DNA of 64,000 bases from Marinifilum fragile JCM 15579 (GCF_001310955.1 NZ_BAZX01000020.1:1-64000), one strand, 5' to 3'. Positions 27,524 to 37,044 are shown, numbered from the stretch's first letter. Numbers and translations: made by a program. Notes: a model not told the origin generated them from the sequence alone.

Positions 27524-27670
27524 ATGTCTAAAACTTTTAGAGCTGAACAGACCAGAGAAAAGAGAAGACGACCTCAATCGAAGAAATCAAAGAGAGGATT
27601 TAAAAACATAATAAACCGAGAAAATCATCAGGAAATAGCAGACAATTATTTATTGAAAGAGCGTGTGTGA
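27524..27670 (+). CDS. Small basic protein of 48 aa
   Basis: An ATG-to-TGA frame of 49 codons encodes a strongly basic peptide (MSKTFRAEQTREKRRRPQSK at the N-terminus). It has many Lys and Arg residues, no Cys and no membrane segment. It has a stand-alone arrangement: terminators before it (27378-27407) and after it (27739-27760). Such composition fits a nucleic-acid-binding or ribosome-associated peptide, but this is inference. The start codon lacks a clear Shine-Dalgarno site, as is usual here. Confidence 0.6.
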   Translation: MSKTFRAEQTREKRRRPQSKKSKRGFKNIINRENHQEIADNYLLKERV

Positions 27671-27738
27671 AATCACCGATAGGTGACTCTTCATACCAGA
27701 GTGAAATAATATTAGTATTGGAACAATTAAAAACAGAG

Positions 27739-27760
27739 AACCGCCTTCGGGCGGTTTTGT
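27739..27760 (+). terminator. Terminator with UUCG tetraloop
   Basis: AACCGCC, TTCG, GGCGGTT followed by TTGTTTT. The extra-stable UUCG loop lies about 70 nt after the 48-aa ORF. Confidence 0.85.
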
Positions 27761-27772
27761 TTTATATAGAAA

Positions 27773-27800
27773 CAAAAAAACCTTCCAAAAAATGGAAGGT
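27773..27800 (-). terminator. Terminator of tRNA-Trp
   Basis: On the minus strand, ACCTTCCA pairs with TGGAAGGT and is followed by seven U residues, right after the tRNA 3' end. Confidence 0.8.
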
Positions 27801-27804
27801 CTTG

Positions 27805-27877
27805 CACGGGAGGAGAGACTCGAACTCCCGACACCTGGTTTTGGAGACCAGTGCTCTACCAACTGAGCTACACCCGT
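27805..27877 (-). tRNA. tRNA-Trp (anticodon CCA)
   Basis: The 73-nt cloverleaf has D-arm GCTCAGTTGGTAGAGC, anticodon stem CTGGT/ACCAG around the loop CTCCAAA (CCA), and T-arm GGGAG TTCGAGT CTCTC. The 3' CCA is not encoded. The acceptor stem has a U-U mismatch at positions 6 and 67, where E. coli has C-G. The discriminator is G, as in other bacterial tRNA-Trp. Confidence 0.95.
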
Positions 27878-27922
27878 GTGTTTTTGTAGACTTTAGGACT
27901 ATCGTTTCTCAAAAGTCTGCGA

Positions 27923-27952
27923 CAAAAGTAGAACATTTTTTTAGATCTGCAA
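27923..27952 (-). promoter_or_regulatory. Promoter of tRNA-Trp
   Basis: On the minus strand, TTG (27950-27952), 19 nt, and TACTTTTG (27923-27930) match the Bacteroidetes consensus, 46 nt before the tRNA 5' end. Confidence 0.65.
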
Positions 27953-28130
27953 GAGCTTTTTCATGCTAAAATTAGGAATTTAATCAGCTTGACTTTTCTT
28001 GTTATTGCAGGAGATTCAGGATGAGGGAATTGTCATAAGAACTTTTTTTAGGCTTTAAAATAAAAATCTGCAATTTTTTTAAAAATGTGGTAAATTAAAA
28101 GGTGACAATCTAACATCAAAATAAGAAATC

Positions 28131-28574
28131 ATGAAGAATACAAAAAAGGAATATTCAAACGGAGAGGTTACTGTGGTTTATGATTCGGCTATTTGTATTC
28201 ATGCCGGAATCTGTTTTAAAGGTTTGCCAACAGTTTTTCAACCAGGAACACGCCCATGGATCAAAATGCAAGGATCGGATACGGAATCAATTATTAAGCA
28301 GGTGCAAAAATGTCCATCTCGTGCTTTATCCTTTTACATGAATTCTCCTGAGGAGGATGAGGCTGATAAGGGGCCAATTAAAGCTTTGGAAACTGGTAAA
28401 AAAGTTGAAGTTATGACCAACGGGCCATTGATGGTTGAAGGGCCAATTACACTTGTTAGATCGGATGGAAAGCGGGAATCTATGGAAGATACTTGTTATT
28501 TTTGTAGGTGTGGAGCTTCGAAAAATAAACCATTCTGTGATGGTTCGCATCAGGATATTGGTTTTAAGGAATAA
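28131..28574 (+). CDS. Fusion of a divergent 4Fe-4S mono-cluster domain and a CDGSH iron-sulfur domain
   Basis: This 147-aa protein has two iron-sulfur modules. The N-terminal part (about 1-70) is of the Fer4_19/YjdI type, with Cys residues in AICIHAGICFKGLP and a later KCPSRAL. The C-terminal part carries the CDGSH motif CRCGASKNKPFCDGSH (three Cys and one His that hold a 2Fe-2S cluster). It is likely an electron-transfer or redox-sensing protein in the cytoplasm. It is a single gene ending in a terminator. Confidence 0.88.
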   Translation: MKNTKKEYSNGEVTVVYDSAICIHAGICFKGLPTVFQPGTRPWIKMQGSDTESIIKQVQKCPSRALSFYMNSPEEDEADKGPIKALETGKKVEVMTNGPLMVEGPITLVRSDGKRESMEDTCYFCRCGASKNKPFCDGSHQDIGFKE

Positions 28575-28602
28575 AAAAGAGCACTTAATCCAGTGCTCTT
28601 TT
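28575..28602. terminator. Bidirectional terminator between the CDGSH and DUF4249 genes
   Basis: AAAAGAGCAC (28575-28584) and GTGCTCTTTT (28593-28602) form a symmetrical stem with A and T tails on both sides. Confidence 0.8.
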
Positions 28603-28641
28603 TACTTATAAAATCATTTAAATATCAAATATCTGTCTGCA

Positions 28642-29556
28642 TTACTTGTCTCGATGAACAATAGTGGTTCGAGTAATAGAGTAGACAGCAAAAAATCCAA
28701 TGGCCCCATTAGAAATATTTGAAGTAATATTTCCAGGAGGTCCTGAAAACATATTTTGGCCTTCATCCAATTCTTGAAGTTGGCTCACAAAGTCGTAATA
28801 TTCTTCACTGATTGCATAGGTTTCCAGAGTAATTATATCATTGTCTTTTAGTATTTCATCTGTTTTTTCCTGGTTAAACTCACCAACATCAACACCTTTT
28901 GAGGTTTCACCATTAAAGTAGGTGTCCTTCTGAACCAGTATTTCTGTAATTGTATCATGTACCATCACATCATTTATTCTGCATGCAAAACCATAATAAT
29001 CTTCTGTTTTAATATCATCTTTCATATATAGAGAAACCAGCCAAAATGGTCCTTTATCAACATCTTCGTCATAGGATTCGTAATCAGGATCAAAATGCAT
29101 TTTTATAGAATCTATGACGTAATTTGATTTCATTGTTGAACTGGCCAAATATTCTTCTAATGTTCCGTCCTTATTTACATCTACATTTGTAATTGACAAA
29201 GAGTATGTGTTACCTGGTTGACCAGCAAATGCCTCCTCACTTTCGTAGTATCCTGGTTTAGTTTCTTGATAGTTATAGGTGGTTTTGCCGTCAGTAACGG
29301 TAATTTTAGCACTGTGAACAGGTATGGCATCCTGGTTGAAAAAGACATCACTTGTTTCTTTCAGGATTACATGGTGTTTTGTTAAATCAGATGTAACAGC
29401 AGCTTCAACTGATAAGCGGGTTTCTCCACTATCAACATCAACATTAATCTCTTCTGTACAGGATGAAAAAATAATAGTAAACATCAACAAACAAATGCAC
29501 TTCAACTGTTTGTTTGTAAATGACGAAAATGGAATTAATATTTTAGTTTGCATCAT
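28642..29556 (-). CDS. DUF4249 lipoprotein
   Basis: ATG 29556 starts one nucleotide after the TonB receptor stop codon (29558), so translation is probably coupled; the longer frame to 29592 begins with a TTG. The 304-aa protein has a signal peptide ending IIFSSC, a lipobox that would anchor it in the outer membrane. The rest, with TRLSVEAAVTSD and GNTYSLSITN, matches DUF4249, a family usually encoded next to TonB-dependent receptors of the FecR-controlled type. It likely acts as an accessory surface lipoprotein for the receptor. Confidence 0.85.
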   Translation of the reverse strand: MMQTKILIPFSSFTNKQLKCICLLMFTIIFSSCTEEINVDVDSGETRLSVEAAVTSDLTKHHVILKETSDVFFNQDAIPVHSAKITVTDGKTTYNYQETKPGYYESEEAFAGQPGNTYSLSITNVDVNKDGTLEEYLASSTMKSNYVIDSIKMHFDPDYESYDEDVDKGPFWLVSLYMKDDIKTEDYYGFACRINDVMVHDTITEILVQKDTYFNGETSKGVDVGEFNQEKTDEILKDNDIITLETYAISEEYYDFVSQLQELDEGQNMFSGPPGNITSNISNGAIGFFAVYSITRTTIVHRDK

Positions 29557-29557
29557 T

Positions 29558-32136
29558 CTAAAATTTAAAGTTATAAGTGATTGAAGGAACAAATGTAAAT
29601 AGGTATGTTTTTTCAGCTTTCATCACCTTAGGATTATCATCATCCTGCTTGAAACTAATGTACCATGGATTTTTTCTGCCATAGGCATTGTACAATGAGA
29701 AATTCCATTCGCCTTCCCAATTACGGCCAGGTTTCTTTTTGCCTTTTAAAGTTAATGCCAAATCTAAGCGATGATTATCGGGCATTCTATAGGAGTTTCT
29801 ACCCGAATAGATTTTTACCAATGCACCTTGGTATTCTGCTCTTCCTATAGGTAGGTAACCGGAGCACCGGTAGAATAGGTGAAATTGGCCGAAATGCTTG
29901 TTCTTTTTGTCAAGTTATAGCTCAATGCAGCTTTGATATTGTGCGGAACATCGTAAGGTGAACGATATGACTTTCCATCGTTAATACCTTCAATTGTTCG
30001 TTTTGTTCTGGAATAGGTATATCCAATCCAACCTTGTAGTCGGTTGAAATTTAAATTGGTTGTTAATTCAAAACCATAAGCTTCTGCCGATCCTGTTCGT
30101 AATTCTCCCTCTAGATGCTTGTTTAGAAGCAATTCTGCAAAGTCTTTAAAATCGATAGAGTTATTCATTTTCTTATAATATCCTTCCAAAGACATTTCAA
30201 TGGTATTGTCTCTAAAATTTCTGAAATATCCCAAAGCGAATTGGTCAGAAGTTTGAGGTTTTACATTTGGAGAAGCTGGAAACCAAATGTCTAAAGGTAA
30301 GCCACCTGTAGAGTTTTGAGTCAGCTGCATGTATTGAGTGGTTCTTGAATAACTTGCCTTTACCGAAGAAGTAGGAGTAAGCATGTATTTAAGACCGAAC
30401 CTAGGCTCCAAATTAGTATATGTATTAAAAATATCACCATTCTTATAAGTTGTTGAATCAACAACATTGTAATTTTCATCAAAATCATAAACGGTTCCTT
30501 TACCTATATTATTGAACATGCTAAAGCGCAATCCATATTTTAAGGTCAAGCGATCGCCAATTTTTTGTTCATTGGAAATGTATAATGCTTCTTCTAATCC
30601 ATTTGACTCATTTACGCGATAGTCCGAAAGAAAAGATTGCTCTCCTAAGCCAAACGCATGACCTGGCTCAAATTTGTGATAAGTAATAATTCCACCAAAT
30701 TTGATGTTGTTATTGGCATTTAAGAAGTAATTGAAATCAAGTTTCGCCGAATAATCTTCCATATTCGATTTCCACTTAAATGCATCGGCTCCTAATTTAT
30801 TTGATAATTCGTAATCGTATTTACTATATAGGAAAGTAGCATTGGAAAACAATTTGTTTGAGAACAGATGGTTCCAACGCAAACTAACCGTACGATTTCC
30901 ATAGTTCAACTCGTTTTCGTTGCTTTTAAAAACATCCTTACCCAAATAGGTTGATATAAAAAGACGGTTTTTATCATTGAAGCGATGGTTGATTTTTGCA
31001 TTTACATCGTAAAAGTACACGACATTGTCTTTCACATCTTCGTCGGAAGATAACTTCAGGAACAAATCGGCGTAACTTCTTCTTCCAGAAAGCATGAAAG
31101 AGGTCTTTTCGTTTTTGCCTATTGGACCTTCAAGAGTTAACCTTGATGAAACAGTACCAATACCACCATTTCCACTAAACTTTTTGCTGTTTCCGTTTTT
31201 CATTCTGATGTCCAGAAAAGAAGAAAGACGTCCACCTACAGCAGCAGGAATATCTCCTTTGTAAAGCTTCATATCGCTTAAAGCATCGTTGTTAAAAATA
31301 GAGAAAAAGCCAAGCAAGTGAGAAGCATTATACACAGGAGCTTCATCGAGAAGCAGCAAGTTTTGGTCTGGATTACCTCCTCGAACACTAAAACCACTCG
31401 AACCTTCGGCAGCAGGTTTTACACCAGGAAGCATTTGTACAGCCTTAATTAGATCGACCTCACCCATTAAGGCAGGTAGCTTTTTTATGGTTGTTGCCGG
31501 CATTTTTACCACACTCATTTCAGCACGTTCAACATTGCTGGCCGCAGCCTCTCCTCTTACTACAACTTCTTTTATTTGGAGGTTATCCGATGACAAATCA
31601 ATATTTAAATTCAGGTTATCGGTAACTTCCAAAACTTTTGATTGAGTTTTTGTACCCAAAAAAGAATAGCTAAGCGTATAAAAACCAGCAGGAACACTTA
31701 AGGAGTAAAAACCATATGGATTGGTGATGGTACCTTTTTTTAGCTCTTTGATATAAAAGGTAGCACCAATTAAGTCTTCACCATTGTTTGCATCTTTTAT
31801 ATACCCACTAATGGTTACCTTTTTTGCTGGATACTTTTTAAAAGCAATCTGATTTCCAATGATTTTGTATTTTAATTGTAGCTGCAAACAGACCTTATCC
31901 AGCAATATTCTTAGTTGATAAGATTTTTTACCCAAGTAAATTTTTTTCTTCCCAAGTTCTGCACTTGGGTAGGTACAATTCAATTTTGTTTGGTTTTTAA
32001 TTAAATCCATTAAATCCACAAAGGAATAAGCTTCTTGATTGGTTTTAATGGTTTGGGTGTCTTTCGATTGAGACATTACCGTATTCATTCCCAACAGCAT
32101 GAATGTTGCTGTTAGAAAAAGAAATATATTTCTCAT
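29558..32136 (-). pseudogene. TonB-dependent receptor with STN domain, frameshifted near its C-terminus
   Basis: The first frame (ATG 32136 to the stop at 29845) encodes a signal peptide, an STN domain (about 25-110) that usually talks to a FecR partner, a carboxypeptidase-regulatory-like domain (about 113-195), a plug (about 210-320, SVRGGNPDQNLLLLDEAPVY) and most of the beta-barrel, ending abruptly at YSTGAPVTYL. The remaining barrel strands continue in a second frame (29558-29845, LVKIYSGRNSYRMPDNHRLD). Adding one base near 29845-29855 rejoins them as a normal YSTGAPVTYPIGRAEY-like sequence. The truncated form would lack the final strands and the terminal Phe needed for outer-membrane insertion. 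Confidence 0.85.
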
Positions 32137-32143
32137 GTACAAA

Positions 32144-33094
32144 TTATTTTAGTAGGATGTACGAATTGTTTTTTTCGATATCAAGATCTAGGGTAAAAGA
32201 GATGGTTTCCAGAATATTTTCCAGATTTTGATTTTCAAATACTGTTGTCAACCTGAGCTGTGGAACAGCTTCCCCTTCTAATCTGATATCTACATTAAAT
32301 AGTTCATTTAAATCATTACATATCGATTTTAAACTTTCGTTCTGATATGCTAAATACTGAATTTTTATTTCTGAATGATGAGAGTCATTTGTGCTTTTAA
32401 GAATTGCATGTTGCTTGGTAATAAACTTCGCTTTATCACCTCTCACCAGTCGTACCTTATTTGTTGATTCATTTTTTCCCCTAAATTCAACAATTCCCGA
32501 TTCAACCTCAATAAAGGTATTGCCATTGGCTTCCGAAATTCGAAATGATGTTCCGATAACCTTTGTCTGGGTTTGACTGGTGGTGATGATAAATGGTCTG
32601 TTTTTGTCCTTTGCTACATTAAAAAAAGCTTCCCCTGTAAGCTCAATTGATCTCACTTTCTCTGAAAAGTGTTTCGAATGCTTAATGGTACTTCCCTGGG
32701 CCAACAGAATCGTACTTCCATCAGGCAGATTCAACAACTTTTCATTTGCAATATTATTTACAACCAATGTTTGATTCGAATTGGTATTCATATATAAATA
32801 CGACGTAATTCCACTTACCATTAGTATTGCAATTGCTGCCGCATACTGCAGGTAACGGCGAATTTTAACACGCTTTTGTAAGTTTTTCTTTTGTAATAAT
32901 TTACTGTAAGCTTTTTTCGAATCAAATTCAATTTTCTTTGCGGATGAGGATTTGCATTCCCAATAAAACCTTAACTCTTCAAGGTATTTTTGGTTGGTAG
33001 GATCTTCCTCCATCCAATTTTCCACTGCCTGTTTTGTTTTGTTATCACATAGCTTGTTTAAATAATCAGTTAATATTTCTGTGTTAATTTTCAT
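32144..33094 (-). CDS. FecR family anti-sigma factor
   Basis: This 316-aa protein has a short cytoplasmic N-terminal domain (1-85), one membrane helix (about 86-105, YAAAIAILMVSGITSYLYM) and a periplasmic FecR domain (about 115-210, with LPDGSTILLAQGSTI and TGEAFFNVAKD), followed by a C-terminal STN-like domain that touches the receptor. It should relay a ligand signal from the STN receptor to the ECF sigma factor. It is 8 bp upstream of the receptor gene on the same strand. Confidence 0.92.
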   Translation of the reverse strand: MKINTEILTDYLNKLCDNKTKQAVENWMEEDPTNQKYLEELRFYWECKSSSAKKIEFDSKKAYSKLLQKKNLQKRVKIRRYLQYAAAIAILMVSGITSYLYMNTNSNQTLVVNNIANEKLLNLPDGSTILLAQGSTIKHSKHFSEKVRSIELTGEAFFNVAKDKNRPFIITTSQTQTKVIGTSFRISEANGNTFIEVESGIVEFRGKNESTNKVRLVRGDKAKFITKQHAILKSTNDSHHSEIKIQYLAYQNESLKSICNDLNELFNVDIRLEGEAVPQLRLTTVFENQNLENILETISFTLDLDIEKNNSYILLK

Positions 33095-33345
33095 GGCCCT
33101 GAAATCTTAATACATGTATAAATAAATTGCAATTCTATAGGTAAGACAACTAAATCAGATTTACCCCTATAGAATTTTCATTTTTTTTACCAAAAAGATG
33201 AAATTAGACCATTTATCACTCATAATCAGGAGTTATTCATTTGGAATTGAAGTGCTAAAAATACCTCAGAATATTCAATTCATTCAGTTATTCTTTTGTT
33301 CAAATATTAAACGTTATATTTATTACAAAGAAACTTTCGATTTAA

Positions 33346-34323
33346 ATGAAGATATCATTCAATAAGCTGAGTTTAATACACCTTTTAATTCAGTTCTTAT
33401 TAATAGGAGTAAATGCTAATGCGCAAGACTTTGATTCGTTAAAATCAGAATATGATTTTGATATTCGATTGGAATCAGATAGTATACTACTAATTAGAAA
33501 GAGTTCCTCTTATATGGTTTCAGCATTTATATCAAGCCGAAATAAAATCTGTTTAAATGCTAATATTTATAATGCAAGACATTATCATGGCAATGGGATT
33601 TGTTATGAACTGGAGGGTTTTAAAGACGGTAAGTTTGTTTCTTATCAAGAATTTGATGATGGATTTGGCCTGGATGTAAACTACTCTGGCGTTTACTATA
33701 CTGAATTGTCAAAACAGATCAAATATGAGTTTAATCCTTTTGATTGTCATCATCCGGTTTCAAATAGGGTGTACAGGTTTAGGCTATTTCTTCGTTTACA
33801 GGATAAAGTGATAAATACTTCTGAGTGGAAATATGTATATGCTGTTAGGAAGAAAAAGCAAATAAAAGAAGTCATTAAAAGCATGCGTAGACTTGTTAGT
33901 ACTTATCAATTTAAATCACAAAAGGCAGATCCTTTAAAGTATGATTGGTACTTAAAAAAAGCACAATATTCTTTGGAGCAGAATGAATATGAGAAAGCTC
34001 GTGATTATAGTTTGAAAGTAATAGAATTAGATTCATTAAATGGCAATGCTTATGTATTGGTTGGTTTAGCGTATATAGGATATGCAAATGTTGATGAGAT
34101 AAAGTATTTTCCTAAAAAAATGATCTATTGTCTTGCCGTTGATCAGTTTCAAAAAGCCAAGGCAATAGATCCGAATGTAAGGGAAAGAGCACAAAAATTA
34201 ATACAAATCTACTCTAAACATTTTTTGCGCAGAGATGAATTTTATGGTGACTTTAGGGAAGGAGATAAATACACAGTAGGTTATTGGATTAATGAAGAAA
34301 CTACAGTTCGATTTTCCAATTAA
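33346..34323 (+). CDS. Secreted or periplasmic TPR-containing protein of unknown function
   Basis: I do not recognise the family of this 325-aa protein. It has an N-terminal signal peptide (cleavage after NANAQ, about residue 27), a first domain (about 30-165) of mixed beta pattern with CHHPVSNRVYRFRLFLRL, and a C-terminal helical region with TPR-like pairs (KKAQYSLEQNEYEKARDYSL near 208 and LVGLAYIGY near 235). With the next gene it forms a plus-strand pair inserted between the ECF sigma gene and its fecR partner, all others being on the minus strand. Confidence 0.7.
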   Translation: MKISFNKLSLIHLLIQFLLIGVNANAQDFDSLKSEYDFDIRLESDSILLIRKSSSYMVSAFISSRNKICLNANIYNARHYHGNGICYELEGFKDGKFVSYQEFDDGFGLDVNYSGVYYTELSKQIKYEFNPFDCHHPVSNRVYRFRLFLRLQDKVINTSEWKYVYAVRKKKQIKEVIKSMRRLVSTYQFKSQKADPLKYDWYLKKAQYSLEQNEYEKARDYSLKVIELDSLNGNAYVLVGLAYIGYANVDEIKYFPKKMIYCLAVDQFQKAKAIDPNVRERAQKLIQIYSKHFLRRDEFYGDFREGDKYTVGYWINEETTVRFSN

Positions 34324-34339
34324 TTAGTAAATAATAAGA

Positions 34340-34717
34340 ATGAATAAGAACATAGATTTATATAGTTTGCTTTTTGCGGTAGCAGTATTAAGCTATCTTC
34401 TATACAGAACATATCAGCTGGTTTTAAGTGCTCAAAGCATAAAAGTTTTTCTTAGAGATTACTATCAAAGAGAGGGGTATTCCAATATTGAAATTTCTGA
34501 ATTGAATACAACAGAAAGATTAAAATATGGTGTGCCAGTTATATCTATTTTTAGATTTTACAGTTATTATTTCGGTGTATTTAGTAGTCAGATAGAGTAT
34601 GTTAGAAAGGTAGAATTGGTTGATAAAGCAGAGAATGATTACATTATATATGTAGAATTAATAGTTAAAAAGAAAAGTGTTATCCAGATAAAGGAGTTTG
34701 ATAGTTATAAGTTCTAG
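34340..34717 (+). CDS. Small membrane-anchored protein of unknown function
   Basis: I do not recognise this 125-aa protein. One membrane helix lies near residues 7-28 (LYSLLFAVAVLSYLLYRTY), followed by a basic soluble domain ending VIQIKEFDSYKF. It starts 16 bp after the TPR protein and is probably co-transcribed with it. Confidence 0.6.
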   Translation: MNKNIDLYSLLFAVAVLSYLLYRTYQLVLSAQSIKVFLRDYYQREGYSNIEISELNTTERLKYGVPVISIFRFYSYYFGVFSSQIEYVRKVELVDKAENDYIIYVELIVKKKSVIQIKEFDSYKF

Positions 34718-34759
34718 TTTCTTTTTAAGGAAGTAAGGTGTTTGTTCACTGATAACTGC

Positions 34760-35305
34760 TCACTGATCATTGCTCACCATCATCAAGAAATAAACCAGCA
34801 AGTCATTTTTATCCAATTGTGCTCTTAATTTTTTAATTGCCGTATTCATCTGGTTTTCGATGGTTTTTTTGGAAATGTTAAGGTGTTCAGAGATCTCAAG
34901 ATAGGACATCTGCATATTTCTACGCATGATAAATACCTCTTTGCATTTGGGTGGTAAATTTTCAACGGCACGTTCTACCTTCGATCTAATCCTGGCAAGG
35001 TTTTCTTCTCTATTTAGCTCAAATGGAGTATCAATAGGATCTTCAACTTCCTCGATAGGCAGAATACTTTGCTGTACATTTTTCTTCATTTGGCTGATGC
35101 AGGCATTCTTAACCGCTCTATACAAATAAGAGGAGATGGATGTATTGATTTTAGGAGGAGAATCCCAAATTTTAAGAAAAATGTCCTGTACCAAATCTTC
35201 GCACTGATCTTGATCAGTTAGAAAAGAATAAGCATAATTGCACAAAGGAGAGTAGTACTCTTTGAAACAACTGTTAAAATCAATTTTGTGGGTAGAGTGG
35301 GACAA
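34760..35305 (-). CDS. ECF RNA polymerase sigma factor (Bacteroidetes FecI-like)
   Basis: This 181-aa protein has sigma-70 regions 2 and 4. Region 2 reads YSFLTDQDQCEDLVQDIFLKIW (about 24-46), and region 4 has the helix-turn-helix YLEISEHLNISKKTIENQM (about 134-152). The likely start is TTG at 35305, since no ATG precedes region 2 and the frame is open only through rare start codons. It should recruit polymerase to the receptor operon when released by the FecR protein. It lies 1.7 kb upstream of fecR, separated by two genes on the other strand. Confidence 0.88.
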   Translation of the reverse strand: MSHSTHKIDFNSCFKEYYSPLCNYAYSFLTDQDQCEDLVQDIFLKIWDSPPKINTSISSYLYRAVKNACISQMKKNVQQSILPIEEVEDPIDTPFELNREENLARIRSKVERAVENLPPKCKEVFIMRRNMQMSYLEISEHLNISKKTIENQMNTAIKKLRAQLDKNDLLVYFLMMVSNDQ

Positions 35306-35412
35306 TTGTATTTCAATTTTCGTTCGCTGCGATCAAAAATAGAAATATTATCCTATTAAATTGTTAAAATAAATGTGAAGAAAAGTTAAGGAAAGTGTTG
35401 GAGGGATGTAAA

Positions 35413-35444
35413 ATAAAAAAAAACGGAGCTCATTAGCTCCGTTT
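35413..35444 (-). terminator. Terminator of the HPF-like gene
   Basis: On the minus strand, AAACGGAGCT pairs with AGCTCCGTTT around CATT, followed by a long U-run (8 or more). It sits 12 nt after the stop. Confidence 0.9.
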
Positions 35445-35455
35445 CTGTTCGAGGA

Positions 35456-35746
35456 TTATCTCTTTTCTTTATATTTTAGAATTTGGCTTCGAAGTGCATC
35501 TGCTACCAAATCTGTTGCTTCTTCAAATGTCTTGCTTTGTTTTTTGGCAAATAGTTCCGATCCTGGAACTTGCATTTTCACCTCAACAACCTTATTCTCC
35601 TTATTACTCGCTTTGTCAACATTTAGTATTACATCATAAGCGGTAATACTGTTTTCCAACTTCTCAAGCTTTTTAAGTTTTTGGTTAATGAAAGCTTCTA
35701 ATTTGCTATCTGCTTTAAAACCTACGGATTGCATTTTCATGTTCAT
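35456..35746 (-). CDS. hpf: Ribosome hibernation-promoting factor (HPF/RaiA family, short form)
   Basis: ATG 35746 is chosen because AGGAGG lies just upstream; the frame could open further at 35776. The 96-aa protein has the single S30AE/YfiA-like domain without the long C-terminal dimerisation tail (MQSVGFKADSKLEAFINQKL, then VVEVKMQVPGSELFAKKQSK and EEATDLVADALRSQILKYKE). HPF binds the small ribosomal subunit in stationary phase and blocks translation. It is monocistronic, with a strong terminator. Confidence 0.9.
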   Translation of the reverse strand: MNMKMQSVGFKADSKLEAFINQKLKKLEKLENSITAYDVILNVDKASNKENKVVEVKMQVPGSELFAKKQSKTFEEATDLVADALRSQILKYKEKR

Positions 35747-36089
35747 CACAATTCCTCCTATATTTAATATCCACAAGTGGATAAGTTAATATTCTGATAA
35801 GTGTAAACCGGTTTTGTTCTGCGCATATGTTCGGCTTCGTTAAGCCTTTTTGATTAATCTTTCTACCCTGAAATTAAGCAAAAAAATTAAGCTTACGAAA
35901 CGAAAAATGCGTTTTTATTGAAGTTTAACAAATGTTAATTTTCAAAGCGTTCAAAATAAGCAAACTAAAAAAATAAATTTTTAAATGTTAAAAATAATTT
36001 GTTGGAAGCTGACTTTTATCTGGAAAAAATGCTATATGGATTTTTAATAAAAATCAATTAGATTGCATCCTCTTTCCAATAACAAATAG

Positions 36090-36935
36090 ATGATGGAGAT
36101 ACAGGAGTTGCAAAATGCGAATCGCGATCATTTGTCCTTTCAAATGATAGAAATCGAACACAAACCAGTGTACGATTTTTCCAGTATTCACAGGCACGAT
36201 TATTTTGAGATCATCTTGTTTGAGAATGGTGGGAGAGGATCGCAGTTGATCGATTTTAAAGAATATCCCATTAGCGAAAAATCCTTGTATGTGGTACTGC
36301 CAAAGCAAGTGCATTTGATGAATCGCAAGAAGGAAGAGAATGGCATCATCATTCAGTTTACCAAAGAGTTTTTGCAAGCCAGTTTATTGCCCGTTCAAAG
36401 CGATTTTATAAAAATACTTCGAAAGAATCCTTATACTCAGCTCAATTTGGAGAACTTCGAATTGCTTTATAATGGCTTCATACAATTAAAGGAGCTGTAC
36501 TTTTCTGAAGGGGAATACAAGATGCATCAAATCAGACATCTGTTTGCGTTCGTGTTTTTTCAGATTTTGGACATTTTCCCACAAAAGGTTGAAAGTTCGA
36601 AACATGATGCTTTGGTAGATCGCTTTATCGATTTGGCAGAGAGCAATTTTAAGCAAATGCGTTTGGTAGCCGATTATGCCAAAATGCTAAATGTATCAAT
36701 GAGCAAGCTGAATAGCGAGTTGAAAGCAAAAACAGGAAAAACTCCTCTGCAAATCATACATGAGCTGCTGGTATTGGAAATTAAAAGTATGCTATTGGCC
36801 GAAGATTTAACTCATAAGGAAATCAGTTACCAGTTGAATTTCGATAACCAGAGTTCCTACAGTCGATTTGTTCAGAAACACCTGGCTTGTAAGCCTTCCG
36901 ATTTAAAGGAGCAATTGCTAAACATTCATCCATAA
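36090..36935 (+). CDS. AraC family transcriptional regulator
   Basis: This 281-aa protein has a cupin-like N-terminal sensor domain (about 1-160, HRHDYFEIILFENG near 30) and a C-terminal pair of helix-turn-helix motifs (about 185-275: ADYAKMLNVSMSKLNSEL, and KEISYQLNFDNQSSYSRFVQ). The sequence FDNQSSYSRFVQKHLACKPSD is the usual second-HTH signature. It is read toward the LysE-family exporter gene 110 bp downstream, its most likely target or partner. Confidence 0.88.
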   Translation: MMEIQELQNANRDHLSFQMIEIEHKPVYDFSSIHRHDYFEIILFENGGRGSQLIDFKEYPISEKSLYVVLPKQVHLMNRKKEENGIIIQFTKEFLQASLLPVQSDFIKILRKNPYTQLNLENFELLYNGFIQLKELYFSEGEYKMHQIRHLFAFVFFQILDIFPQKVESSKHDALVDRFIDLAESNFKQMRLVADYAKMLNVSMSKLNSELKAKTGKTPLQIIHELLVLEIKSMLLAEDLTHKEISYQLNFDNQSSYSRFVQKHLACKPSDLKEQLLNIHP

Positions 36936-37044
36936 GTAATGAGCCAAATGCAAATGGCACAATTTGATGTGGAAATTGCTAAGGGCCATTTGATCTAATA
37001 CTACTTAATTTGCTGGTAAGTACTAACGAAAGAATTGTGTAGAT

